Shown: one piece after another, positions 1 to 9,286 of the stretch
Layout of the letters: each line of letters begins with the position of its first letter
How positions within the stretch are numbered: the first letter of the stretch is position 1
The notes under the pieces: model-generated
What the model was told of the DNA's origin: nothing
Database searches by the model: none
What the model saw: only the letters and a program-made list of their open reading frames with translations
Program-made: the position numbers and the translations under genes
Origin: Streptomyces sp. P3
GTDB lineage: Bacteria; Actinomycetota; Actinomycetes; Streptomycetales; Streptomycetaceae
Direction of reading: 5' to 3'
Length of the DNA: 64,000 nt
Assembly: GCA_016893485.2 (NCBI GenBank)
Contig: JAFEKX020000001.1
Coordinates: forward strand, 4,464,001-4,528,000

Positions 1-831
1 ACGTCACCCCGGACTCCTTCTCCGACGGCGGCCGCTTCTTCGACACCACGGCGGCCGTCAAGCGCGGCCTCCACCTGGTCACCGAGGGCGCCGACCTGGT
101 CGACGTCGGCGGCGAGTCGACCCGCCCGGGTGCCGCCCGCGTGGACGAGGCCGAGGAACTCAAACGCGTCATCCCCGTGGTGCGCGGTCTCGCCTCCGAG
201 GGCGTCACCGTCTCCGTGGACACCATGCGCGCCTCCGTCGCCGAACAGGCCCTCGCCGCGGGCGCCGTCCTGGTCAACGACGTCAGCGGCGGCCTCGCCG
301 ACCCCGCGATGATCCCGGTCGTCGCCGCCTCGGGCGCCCCCTTCGTCGTCATGCACTGGCGCGGCTTCCTGGAGGGCGGCAACGTCAGGGGGTCTACGAC
401 GACGTCGTCACCGAGGTCGTCGACGAACTGCACGCACGCGTGGAGGCCGTTCTGGCCGGCGGTGTCGCCCCCGACCGGATCGTCGTCGACCCGGGACTCG
501 GCTTCTCCAAGGACGCCGAGCACGACCTCGTCCTCCTCGCGCACCTCGACCGCCTGCTCGCCCTGGGCCACCCCTCCTGGTCGCCGCCTCCCGCAAACGC
601 TTCCTCGGCCGCGTCCTCGCCGGCCCCGAGGGCGCGCCCCCGCCCGCGCGCGAGCGCGACGCCGCCACGGCCGCCGTCTCCGCGCTCGCGGCGCACGCCG
701 GCGCGTGGGCGGTGCGCGTCCACGAGGTCCGCGCCACCGCCGACGCGGTACGCGTGGCTCGCGCCGTGGAAGGGGCGCGCGCCCCCGGCGCCCGCCCGGC
801 CCCGCACACCAACTCCGAGGCCGCCCGGTGA
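1..831 (+). CDS. folP: dihydropteroate synthase, 5' end outside window
   Basis: Dihydropteroate synthase joins pABA to 6-hydroxymethyl-dihydropterin diphosphate in cytosolic folate synthesis. The window opens inside the gene at the first pterin-binding motif (VTPDSFSDGG). Further on are the family motifs DVGGESTRPG, SVDTMRASV, LVNDVSGG, VVMHWRG and DPGLGFSKD, so nearly all of the TIM barrel is present. Two shifts break the frame, near 388 (after the GGNVRG stretch) and near 580 (after LLALGHP). Reading across both restores ASRKRFLGRVL and a C-terminus ending at the TGA at 829-831. It overlaps the next gene by four bases and heads the folate operon. Both breaks lie at short G or C runs in an essential gene, so I treat them as sequence errors. 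Confidence 0.93.
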
Positions 832-1331
832 CCGCCCCCACACCGACGTCGAGCAGGTGGAACTCGCCAACACCGCGTTCTACGAGACGCTCGAGCGCGG
901 CGACTTCGACGAGCTGTCCTCCCTGTGGCTCACCCCGGCCGACCTAGGCGTCGACGAGGAGTACCACGACCCGGCGGACAGCGGCGTGATCTCCTGCGTG
1001 CACCCGGGCTGGCCGGTGCTGACCGGGCGCGGCGAGGTCCTCCGGTCGTACGCGCTGATCATGGCGAACACCGAGTACATCCAGTTCTTCCTGACCGACG
1101 TGCATGTCTCGGTGACCGGCGACACCGCGCTGGTGACCTGCACGGAGAACATCCTCAGCGGCGGCCCGTCCCCCCGACGACAGCGACGAACTGGGCCCGC
1201 TGGTGGGCCAGCTGGTGGTCGCCACGAACGTGTTCCGGCGCACACCCGATGGCTGGAAACTGTGGTCGCACCACGCGTCCCCGGTGATGGCCGAAAACGA
1301 CGAGGACGAGGGCGAGGACACCCCCACCTGA
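828..1331 (+). CDS. SnoaL/NTF2-like protein of the folate operon
   Basis: Small nuclear-transport-factor-2 fold protein of about 166 residues, conserved between folP and folB in Streptomyces; its function is unknown. Recognisable segments are TAFYETLERGDFDELSSLW, HPGWPVLTGRGEVL, VTCTENIL and a C-terminal DGWKLWSHHASPV, the usual SnoaL/DUF4440 layout. The GTG at 828 overlaps the folP stop, which suggests translational coupling. The frame slips in the C-run at 835-839, right after the start, and again in the C6 run near 1171-1176. Reading across both gives a product ending at TGA 1329-1331 with an acidic tail. Substrate or partner cannot be told from sequence. Confidence 0.85.
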
Positions 1332-1629
1332 GTGGGTAGGCGCCCCTCCTGAAGACCCGCCGGGGTCGACCGGGCTCGTCCGAGCGCATCGGAAACCCGT
1401 CGGGACCAAGAAGTGGTTGGAATCACGAACGTGCGGGTAGGGGCGGCTACCGACCCATGAGCCACCGGGTTCCCCAGGGGAAACGCTCGCTGAACCCTCT
1501 GGCCCCGGTCAGTGCCCCCGCCCCCGCGGCCCGGCATTGTCAGTGCCCGCAGGTAGATTCGTTCGAGGCCGGGGTACCGCCCGCACACGGTACGAACCGG
1601 CCACCCCGACGATTGCAGGAGTGATTCGC
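1332..1629. other. intergenic region upstream of folB
   Basis: No gene seen in 298 bases. A ten-base direct repeat (GTCAGTGCCC) occurs twice, at about 1508 and 1539, just before a possible -10 hexamer (TAGATT, about 1553). An internal promoter for folB-folK is plausible, but I see no convincing -35. Confidence 0.35.
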
Positions 1630-1988
1630 GTGGATCGTGTCGCGCTGAGCGGCCTGAAGGCCCGCGGGCACCACGGCGTGTTCCCGAAGGAGCGCGAAGA
1701 GGGCCAGACCTTCATCGTGGACATCGTCCTGGGCCTGGACACCCGGCCGGCCGCCGCCGACGACGACCTGACGAAGACCGTGCACTACGGCATCGTGGCC
1801 GAGGAGGTCGTGGCCGTCGTCCAGGGCGAGCCCGTCAACCTCATCGAGACCCTCGCCGAACGCATCGCGCAGACCTGCCTGAAGCACGAGGGGTCGAGGA
1901 GGTCGAGGTCCGCGTCCACAAGCCGGACGCCCCGATCACCGTCCCCTTCGACGACGTGACCGTCACCATCACCCGGAGCCGAGTATGA
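1630..1988 (+). CDS. folB: dihydroneopterin aldolase
   Basis: Converts 7,8-dihydroneopterin to 6-hydroxymethyl-dihydropterin and glycolaldehyde. The product is about 119 residues, normal for FolB. Visible motifs are the N-terminal DRVALSGLKARGHHGVFPKE, with the catalytic-region Glu (EREEGQ), then the VHYGIVAEEV and LIETLAERIA helices. GTG 1630 is chosen because AGGAG at 1617-1621 is eight bases upstream; an earlier in-frame GTG at 1621 overlaps that site. The frame slips near 1889 in a G-run. The corrected tail contains VHKPDAPITVPFDDV and ends at TGA 1986-1988, overlapping the folK ATG. Confidence 0.93.
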
Positions 1989-2594
1989 CCTTCTCGTTCA
2001 CCGAGGGTCACAGCGACCCGACCGTCCAGCCGGTGCCCGCCTCCGTGGTGCAGCAGGTGGACGCCGCCGACACCACGCTCAGCAACCCGAGGCGCGCCGT
2101 GATCTCCATCGGCGCGAACCTGGGCAACCGCCTGGAGACCCTCCAGGGCGCCATCGACGCCCTGGAGGACACGCTCGGCGTCCGCATCAAGGCCGTGTCA
2201 CCGGTCTACGAGACGGTGCCGTGGGGCGTCGATCCCGACAGCCAGCCGTCGTACTTCAACGCGGTCGTCGTCCTCAAGACCACCCTGCCCCCGTCCTCCC
2301 TGCTGGAGCGGGCGCACGCGGTCGAGGAGGCATTCCACCGGGTCCGCGAGGAGCACTGGGGCGCGCGCACGATCGACGTCGACATCGTCGCGTACGCCGA
2401 CGTCGTCTCGGACGACCCGGTCCTGACGCTCCCCACCCGCGCGCCCACGAGCGGGCCTTCGTGCTCGCGCCGTGGCACGACGTGGAGCCCGAGGCGCAGT
2501 TGCCGGGGCGCGGCGCGGTCGCCGCCCTCCTCGACGCCGTCACCCGTGACGGCGTCGCGCCCGCAAGGACCTGGAACTCCGGCTGCCCGAGTAG
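1985..2594 (+). CDS. folK: 2-amino-4-hydroxy-6-hydroxymethyldihydropteridine diphosphokinase
   Basis: Transfers pyrophosphate from ATP to 6-hydroxymethyl-dihydropterin, the step before FolP. About 45 disordered N-terminal residues, usual in actinomycete FolK, precede the core SIGANLGNRLETLQ. The HPPK signature GARTIDVDIVAY carries the Mg-binding Asp pair. Single C deletions near 2430 (after LTLP) and near 2562 break the frame. The corrected C-terminus reads HPRAHERAFVLAPWHDVEP, matching the family ending, with stop TAG 2592-2594. The ATG overlaps the folB stop (ATGA), so the two are probably translated in tandem. Confidence 0.93.
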
Positions 2595-2653
2595 TCGTTA
2601 AGGTCGAGACGACCACTACGCCCGGACAGGGCACGGGAAGTTGAAGGGACACC

Positions 2654-3141
2654 GTGAGAGAGCTGCGGATCAGGGTGCTGGCCGGCGTGTTCGTGATCGC
2701 CGGAGTGCTGTCCTGGGCGGGGGCCCGGCTGTGGAGCGCGGTGGGGACCCTGCCGAGCGTGCCACTGGCCGCGCCCATCGTCCTCGCCGTGATCGCCGTG
2801 GTCCTGCTGGCCACGGCGCTCTCCCTGCGCGCCCGCCTCAAGGCGCAGCGGGAGCGCCGCCCCGGCGCCAAGGGCGTCGACCCCTGATGGCCGCCCGCGC
2901 GGTCGTCTTCGGCCAGGCCAGCGCCCTGGTGGCCGCCCTGGTCTCCGGCATGTACGGCGGCACGGGCGTCTACCTCCTGGATTCCCTCGACATCCCGGCC
3001 CGCCGCGACCAGGCCATCTACGCCGGGTTCTCGGTCGTAGCAGGCATCGCGGTCATAGCGGCAGCCATCTTCCTGGAGCGCATCTGCAAACTCCCGGAGG
3101 ACGACGACAACAACGCGGCGGGAGCAACACCCGTCACCTGA
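2654..3141 (+). CDS. DUF3180 integral membrane protein
   Basis: Conserved actinobacterial membrane protein of about 161 residues that always follows folK; its role is unknown. Four hydrophobic segments are visible: FVIAGVLSWAGARLW, APIVLAVIAVVLLATALSL, VVFGQASALVAALVSGMYGG and AGFSVVAGIAVIAAAIFL. The cytoplasmic loop is basic (RARLKAQRERRPGAKG). GTG 2654 has a GAAGGGA ribosome site upstream. One C is missing near 2884 (GACCCCTGATGG), which falsely ends the protein after KGVDP; the second half reads on in another frame to TGA 3139-3141. It probably ends the folate operon. Confidence 0.88.
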
Positions 3142-3164
3142 CGGGATAACGCCCTCGCTGGAGC

Positions 3165-3222
3165 GCCCCGAAAGGGGCGCGGGGGACTGCGCGCCCAGCC
3201 CCCACGGACCCGCACCCGACAG
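3165..3222. repeat. dispersed intergenic repeat, copy 1
   Basis: First of six related elements in the window, with the shared core GCGCCCAGCCCCCAC then GGACCCGCACCCG. It begins with a hairpin (GCGCCCC GAAA GGGGCGC). It lies between the convergent ends of DUF3180 and folE and may work as a bidirectional terminator. Confidence 0.7.
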
Positions 3223-3261
3223 ACAACCGCGTCACGGCCCCCGGCACAGCGCCCCGCGTCG

Positions 3262-3867
3262 TCAACGAGCCATGATCAAGCTCATCGCCTCGTTACGGGT
3301 GGCCGGATCCCTCAACTGCCCCCGCACAGCAGACGTGATGGTCTTGGCGCCCGGCTTCCGCACCCCTCGCATCGACATGCACATGTGCTCACACTCGACG
3401 ACGACGATCACCCCACGCGGCTCCAGAATCGACATCAGCGAGTCAGCAACCTGCGTGGTCAACCGCTCCTGCACCTGAGGTCGCCGGGCATAGACATCCA
3501 CCAGCCGAGCCAGCTTCGACAACCCCGTGATCTTCCCATCGGCCGACGGAATGTACCCGACATGCGCGACCCCGACGAACGGCACCAGATGGTGCTCACA
3601 CGAGCTGAGCACCTCGATGTCCTTCACCAGGACCATCTCGTCGTGCCCCAGATCGAACGTCGTCGTCAGCACATCCTCGGGCCGCTGCCACAACCCCGCG
3701 AATATCTCCCTGTACGCCCGCGCCACCCGCGCCGGCGTCTCCCTGAGCCCCTCACGCTCCGGGTCCTCACCAACCGCGATCAACAGCTCGCGTACGGCGT
3801 TCTCGGCGCGCTTCTCGTCGAAGACGCCGATCGTTCCCTCGCCGTCCAGCGTCACGGGGTCGGTCAT
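3262..3867 (-). CDS. folE: GTP cyclohydrolase I
   Basis: Opens GTP to 7,8-dihydroneopterin triphosphate, the first folate step. 201 residues, uninterrupted. The zinc site is visible as CEHHLVPF (Cys and His ligands) and the distal ECEHMCMSMRGVRKPG block carrying the second Cys. SLMSILEPRGVIVVV is the usual central strand region. The ATG at 3867 gives MTDPVTLDGEGTIG, the normal Streptomyces start; longer upstream codons are out of character. It is downstream of ftsH on the same strand but separated by a strong terminator, so it likely has its own promoter in 3868-3935. Confidence 0.96.
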   Translation of the reverse strand: MTDPVTLDGEGTIGVFDEKRAENAVRELLIAVGEDPEREGLRETPARVARAYREIFAGLWQRPEDVLTTTFDLGHDEMVLVKDIEVLSSCEHHLVPFVGVAHVGYIPSADGKITGLSKLARLVDVYARRPQVQERLTTQVADSLMSILEPRGVIVVVECEHMCMSMRGVRKPGAKTITSAVRGQLRDPATRNEAMSLIMAR

Positions 3868-3935
3868 GTCTGCCTCGTTCCTGTGCGGGTCTCGCGTGTG
3901 CGGGACACACGCCTCAGTTGCGGGCAAATGGAAAA

Positions 3936-3969
3936 GCCGCGCCCCCAGGCTAAATCCCGGGGGCGCGGC
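3936..3969 (-). terminator. intrinsic terminator after ftsH
   Basis: Perfect 11-bp GC stem (GCCGCGCCCCC at 3936-3946 with its complement at 3959-3969) and a 12-base loop. On the minus strand it is followed by TTTTCC, so it suits a Rho-independent stop for ftsH just before folE. Confidence 0.8.
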
Positions 3970-3997
3970 ATCCATTTCAGGCCGTGTGAGACGCGCT

Positions 3998-6028
3998 TCA
4001 GTTGTCGGGGCGGTCCTCCGGGGCCTTCTCCAGCGTGGGAGAGGACTCGGTGGTCGCACCGGCGGTGATCGCGGGTCCCGCGCCGTTCGTCCCGTTCGTC
4101 AGTGACAGCTCCTTGGGGGAGAGCACCGGCGGGCGGGTGGACGGCGTACGGCGGGAGGAGCCGGTCCAGGAGGGACGGGCCGGGCGCCGGACGATGGGAG
4201 CGAAGACCTCGGCGATCTGCTCCTTGTTCAGCGTCTCCTTCTCCAGCAGCTGGAGCACGAGCGCGTCGAGCACGTCACGGTTCTCGACCAGGATCTCCCA
4301 GGCCTCGTTGTGCGCGTTCTCGATGAGCTTCTTGACCTCTTCGTCGACGAGCGCGGCGACCTCTTCCGAGTAGTCGCGCGGGTGCGACATCTCCCGGCCC
4401 AGGAAGGGCTCGGTGTTGTCGCCGCCGAACTTGATCGCGCCGAGGCGCTCGGTCATGCCGTACTGCGTGACCATCGCGCGGGCCGTCGCGGTGGCCTTCT
4501 CGATGTCGTTCGCGGCGCCCGTGGTCGGGTCGTGGAAGACCAGTTCCTCGGCCGCGCGACCGCCCAGCATGTAGGCAAGCTGGTCGAGCATCTCGTTGCG
4601 CGTGGTCGAGTACTTGTCCTCTTCCGGCAGGACCATCGTGTAGCCCAGAGCACGGCCTCGGGAGAGGATCGTGATCTTGTGCACCGGGTCGGAGTTGGGG
4701 AAGCCGCCGCGACCAGGGCGTGTCCGCCCTCGTGGTACGCGGTGATCTTCTTCTCCTTGTCCGACATGATCCGCGTCCGCTTCTGCGGGCCCGCGACCAC
4801 ACGGTCGATCGCCTCGTCCAGCATGGCGTTGTCGATCAGCTTGCGGTTGCCTCGGGCGGTGAGCAGGGCGGCCTCGTTGAGGACGTTGCTCAGGTCCGCG
4901 CCGGTGAAGCCCGGCGTACGGCGCGCGACGGCCGACAGATCGACGTCCGGAGCGACCGGCTTGCCCTTCTGGTGGACCTTGAGGATCTCCAGACGGCCCT
5001 GCATGTCCGGGCGGTCGACCGCGATCTGGCGGTCGAAGCGGCCGGGGCGCAGGAGGGCCGGGTCGAGGATGTCGGGCCGGTTCGTCGCGGCGATGAGGAT
5101 CACGCCGCCCTTGACGTCGAAGCCGTCCATCTCCACGAGCAACTGGTTCAGCGTCTGCTCGCGCTCGTCGTGACCACCGCCGAGGCCGGCGCCGCGATGG
5201 CGGCCGACCGCGTCGATCTCGTCGACGAAGACGATCGCCGGGGCGTTCGCCTTGGCCTGCTCGAAGAGGTCACGGACTCGGGAGGCACCGACACCGACGA
5301 ACATCTCGACGAAGTCGGAACCGGAGATCGAGTAGAAGGGCACCCCGGCCTCGCCCGCGACGGCGCGCGCCAGCAGGGTCTTGCCGGTGCCGGGGGCCGT
5401 ACAGGAGTACGCCCTTGGGGATCTTGGCGCCGACGGCCTGGAACTTCGCCGGCTCCTGGAGGAACTCCTTGATCTCGTGCAGTTCCTCGACGGCCTCGTC
5501 CGAGCCCGCGACGTCCGCGAACGTCGTCTTCGGGGTGTCCTTGGTGATGAGCTTGGCCTTGGACTTCCCGAAGTTCATGACTCGGGAGCCGCCGCCCTGC
5601 ATCTGGTTCATCAGGAACAGGAAGACGACCACGATGAGGACGAAGGGGAGCAGCGACAACAGGATCCCGACGAAAGCGTTCTGCTTCGTCGGCGACACCG
5701 TGTAGCCGTCCGGAATCTGCTTGTCCTGGTACTTGGTCTGCAGCGTGGCCGCGAGGTCCACGCCTTGGTCGCCGATGTAGCTCGCCTGGATCTTGGAGCT
5801 GCCCTCGACCTTTACGCCGTCCTTGAGCGTGACCTTGACGGTCTGCTCGTCACCGGTGGTGATCTTGGCCGACTCGACCTTGTTGTCATTGATCGCCTGG
5901 ACGACCTGGCCGGTGTCCACCGCCTTGTAGCCGCCGGACGAGCCGACGACCTGCATCAACACGACCACGGCAAGGACGGCCAGCACGATCCACATGACCG
6001 GCCCACGGAAGTATCGCTTCACGTCCAT
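3998..6028 (-). CDS. ftsH: ATP-dependent zinc metalloprotease FtsH
   Basis: Membrane-anchored AAA protease that extracts and degrades membrane and cytosolic proteins; about 676 residues. Order: TM1 (VMWIVLAVLAVVVLMQVVG, residues about 11-29), periplasmic domain, TM2 (AFVGILLSLLPFVLIVVVFLF), AAA module with Walker A (GPPGTGKT after correction), Walker B (IVFVDEID), the pore-loop region (SGSDFVEMFVGVG), SRH (ATNRPDILDPALLRPGRFD), then the protease HEXXH as HEGGH. The tail is Thr/Pro-rich. Two bases are missing near 5393-5397 inside Walker A and one near 4700 after HEGGHALVAAASP; both are homopolymer sites in an essential gene. Start ATG 6028 gives MDVKRYFRGP. A palindrome separates it from its ribosome site. 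Confidence 0.95.
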
Positions 6029-6032
6029 CCAT

Positions 6033-6052
6033 ACGGAGCGAATTCGCTCCGT
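6033..6052 (-). promoter_or_regulatory. perfect 20-bp palindrome between ftsH ribosome site and start
   Basis: ACGGAGCGAATTCGCTCCGT is fully self-complementary. It lies between GCAGGAGG (6053-6060 on the minus strand) and the ATG at 6028. In mRNA it would fold into a hairpin and bring the otherwise distant Shine-Dalgarno close to the start. It could alternatively be a protein operator. An alternative in-frame ATG at 6064 has no ribosome site. Confidence 0.5.
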
Positions 6053-6214
6053 CCCTCCTGCCATAGTGAGTTTGATAAAGACAGTTCTTCTGACCGTACC
6101 CCAGCAATGTTGCCCGAAGTCGCACGGGACGGCTGGGAGACGCGTCTGCATGCTCCAACGGCGCGAAACCCGCTGGGGTTCCCGATCGTCTTACGGGGCT
6201 TGGGCCGAGTGGCC

Positions 6215-6778
6215 CTAGCCGCCGTAGACGTGCGGGCGCGAGCGTACCGACGAACGGGAGGTTGCGGTACTTCTCGGCGTAGTCGAGGCCGTAGCCGACG
6301 ACGAACTCGTTCGGGATGTCGAAGCCGACCCACTCCACCTCGATGGCGACCTTGGCCGCCTCCGGCTTGCGGAGCAGGGTGCAGATCTTCAACGAGTCGG
6401 GCTCGCGCGAGCCGAGGTTGGAGATCAGCCAGGACAAGGTCAGCCCGGAGTCGATGATGTCCTCGACGATGAGGACGTGCTTGCCCTTGATGTCGGTGTC
6501 GAGGTCCTTGAGGATCCGCACGACACCGGAGGACTGGGTGCCCGCGCCGTACGACGACACGGCCATCCAGTCCATGGTGACGGGGTGGACAGCGCCCGGG
6601 CGAGGTCCGCCATGACCATCACCGCGCCCTTGAGGACGCCGACGATGAGCAGGTCCTTGCCCGCGTACTCCGCGTCGATCTTCGCGGCGAGCTCCACGAG
6701 CTTCGCGTCGATCTCTTCCTTGGTGATGAGCACCGACTGGAGGTCGTCACCCATGTCTTTCGCGTCCACCCGCATCAC
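6215..6778 (-). CDS. hpt: hypoxanthine phosphoribosyltransferase
   Basis: Salvages hypoxanthine and guanine to IMP and GMP with PRPP. About 187 residues. The purine PRTase signature is visible as HVLIVEDIIDSGLTLSWL, preceded by GVLKGAVMVMADLARAL and followed by VEWVGFDIPNEFVVGYGLDYAEKYRNLPFVG. The frame breaks near 6588 (one C lost in the ACCCC run before the MDWMAVSSYG block) and again near 6232, where one extra C hides the expected short ending VYGG and its TAG (6215-6217). GTG 6778 or ATG 6775 are both possible starts. It sits between tilS and ftsH on the same strand, the usual order. Confidence 0.93.
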
Positions 6779-6839
6779 TTTCGGTCGTCCAACCGGCTAC
6801 TACCTGGCCCCTCCCCGGAGGCCCGGAGGGGGTGTCGAT

Positions 6840-7880
6840 TCAGCCTTGCCGAATCACCAGTCTGCCACCCTGGCGCTGGGCGACGACTTTGCCCGGGAGA
6901 TTGATGGCTCCCTGGCCGCGCCAGCCGGTGATCAGGCGGTCGACTTCCTCGATGTGACGGGCGAACAGCGAACCGGCCGGGGCGCCGGCCTGGATGGCGG
7001 CCCGGCGCAGCACGCGGCGGCGTACGGCGGGCGGCAGGGCGTAGAGCTTGGCGCACTCCAGGAGGCCTGTGGCGTCCCGTACGGAGGCCTCCGCCTGGCT
7101 GGCCCAGGTGTCGAGGGCGTCGGCGTCGTCCCGGGACAGCTGCGCCGTACGGGCGAGTGCCTCCACGACCCCTTTGCCGAGCGCCTTCTCCAGGGCCGGA
7201 AGGCCTTCGTGGCGGAGCCGGGAACGTGTGTACGCGGGGTCGGTGTTGTGCGGGTCGTCCCAGACGGGCAGCGACTGGACCATGCAGGCCTTGCGGGCGG
7301 TCTGCCGGTCGAGCTGGAGGAAGGGGCGGCGGTAACGGCCGTCGGCCCCCGAGACCGCGGCCATCCCCGACAGGGAGCGGATGCCGGAGCCGCGGGCGAG
7401 GCCCAGCAGGACGGTCTCGGCCTGGTCGTCGCGGGTGTGGCCGAGCAGGACGGCGGCGGCGCCCTGCCGGGTGGCGCAGGCGTCGAGGGCGGCGTAACGG
7501 GCGTCCCGGGCTGCTGCCTCGGGGCCGCCCTCGCGGCCCACGGTCACGCTGGTGGCCTCGACGGGGTCCAGGCCCAGCTCGCGCAGGCGCAGGACGACCT
7601 CGTCGGCGCGCAGGTCGGAGCCGGCCTGGAGGCCGTGGTCGACGGTGATGCCGCCGGCCCTGATGCCCAGTTTGGGGGCTTCGAAGGCGAGGGCGGAGGC
7701 GAGGGCCATGGAGTCGGCGCCGCCGGAGCATGCGACGAGCACGAGCGGCGAGGGCGGGCGCTCGTGCGAGGTGTGCCGGGAGGCGCCGGCGGTCTGGAGG
7801 GCCTCGTGGTCGGTGAGGATGTCGTGGAGTACGCGGCGGACCGCCAGGCGTATCGCCGCGACCGCAGGATGGGGACCCAT
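6840..7880 (-). CDS. tilS: tRNA(Ile)-lysidine synthase
   Basis: Adds lysine to C34 of the CAU-anticodon tRNA-Ile, changing it to AUA decoding. 346 residues, uninterrupted. The PP-loop motif is CSGGADSMALASAL (residues about 50-63). LLGHTRDDQAETVLLGL is the second conserved block, and NTDPAYTRSRLRHEGLP the third. The C-terminal domain is short, as in actinomycetes. The ATG gives MGPHPAVAAIRLAVRRVL. It precedes hpt by about 60 bases, so the two are probably cotranscribed. Confidence 0.96.
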   Translation of the reverse strand: MGPHPAVAAIRLAVRRVLHDILTDHEALQTAGASRHTSHERPPSPLVLVACSGGADSMALASALAFEAPKLGIRAGGITVDHGLQAGSDLRADEVVLRLRELGLDPVEATSVTVGREGGPEAAARDARYAALDACATRQGAAAVLLGHTRDDQAETVLLGLARGSGIRSLSGMAAVSGADGRYRRPFLQLDRQTARKACMVQSLPVWDDPHNTDPAYTRSRLRHEGLPALEKALGKGVVEALARTAQLSRDDADALDTWASQAEASVRDATGLLECAKLYALPPAVRRRVLRRAAIQAGAPAGSLFARHIEEVDRLITGWRGQGAINLPGKVVAQRQGGRLVIRQG

Positions 7881-8070
7881 GTCCGGTTCCCTTCATGAAG
7901 TTTTCGGGGTTGGCCCGAGGTTCGGTCACTCAGAGTGTGTAGATGGTGACAGAACCCGGGCGTTCCCGAGCATCGCACGCCTACCCATCGCTCACGGTCC
8001 CTCGGACGGGTGATTGCAGGGGCGTTCGCCTGCCGTCGGCCGGATTCGTTTCACCACGCCCACGACCCGT

Positions 8071-9194
8071 TCACGACTCGGACTTGCGATGCACCCGCGC
8101 GACCCAGTCCGCCGGTTTGGCGATCTCCGTCTTGGTCGGCAGCGTGTTCGGGGAGGTCCACACGCGGTTGAAGCCGTCCATGCCGACCTCGTCGACGACC
8201 GCGCGGACGAACCGCTCGCCGTCCCGGTACTGCCGCAGCTTGGCGTCCAGGCCGAGCAGCTTGCGCAGCGCCGAGTCCAGGCGCGAGGCGCCCTTCGCGC
8301 GACGCTGCTGGAACTTCTCGCGGATCTCCGCGACGCTCGGCACGACGTCGGGACCGACGCCGTCCATCACGAAGTCGGCGTGCCCCTCCAGGAGGGACAT
8401 CACGGCGGTGAGCCGGCCGAGGATTTCCCGCTGCGCGGGCGTCTGCACGATCTCCACCAGGGAGCGGCCGTCGTTGTCGTCCTCCTCGCCCTCGGGGGCC
8501 GGCCGCCGGCCAGCGACTGGGCGGCCTCCCGGATGCGCTCCAGGACCGTCATGGGGTCGACCTCGGTCTCCCCAAGAACGACTGGATCTCGCTCTCCAGG
8601 TGGTCCCGCAGCCAGGGCACGGCCGTGAACTGCGTGCGGTGCGTCTCCTCGTGCAGGCACACCCACAGGCGGAAGTCGTGGGGCTGTACGTCGAGTTCGC
8701 GCTCCACGTGCACGATGTTCGGCGCGACCAGCAGCAGCCGGCCGCCCTTCGCCCCCGCCGGCAGCTCGCGGGAGGCCGGGGCGAACGTCTCGTACTGGCC
8801 GAGGACCCGCGAGGACAGGAACGACAGCAGCATGCCCAGCTCCACGCCGGTCACCTTGCCGCCGACCGCGCCGAAAACAGCGCCCCGGGGTGTTGCCACG
8901 CCGCTCCTGCATCTTGTCCAGCAGCGGCTTGAGGACCTCCCGGAACCCGGCGACGTTCGCCCGCACCCAGCCGGGGCGGTCGACGACCAGGATCGGGGTG
9001 TCATGGATGTCGTCCGTGCCCATCCGGGTGAAGCCTCGGACGTGCTGCTCCGAGGCCTTCGCATGTCGGCGCAGCTCCGCGACGACGGCCCGGGCCTCGT
9101 CGCGGCTCACCTCGGGGCCCGGCCGCACAAGTCGGGTCGCGGTCGCCACCGCGAGATTCCAGTCGACCATCTCGGCACCACCGATGCTCGTCAT
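8071..9194 (-). CDS. zinc-dependent metalloprotease, DUF2342 family
   Basis: Actinobacterial protein of the family annotated as F420-biosynthesis-associated or putative hydrolase (DUF2342); its true substrate is unknown. The zinc motif HEETH (within CLHEETHRTQF) is visible about residue 190. Other family blocks are MVDWNLAVATATRLVRPGP at the N-terminus, RELPAGAKGGRLLLVAPNI, and VMSLLEGHADFVMDGVG near the C-terminus. Three shifts break it, near 8885, 8573 and 8503. Joining the three frames gives one continuous product of about 374 residues. It lies between dacB and tilS, its normal place in Streptomyces. Confidence 0.88.
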
Positions 9195-9286
9195 GCGTCA
9201 ACCGTACGTGAGCGCTGCCGCTTGGGGCAGGGCACGAGGTGGGCGAGGACGAGCTTGGTCCGAACGTTGCCCGGCGCTGTGGGGGT

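Noticed and set aside
1..6778. Pseudogenisation of the folate operon, ftsH and hpt
   Set aside because: Breaks are single indels in homopolymers of essential genes whose flanking residues are perfectly conserved; assembly error is far more likely.
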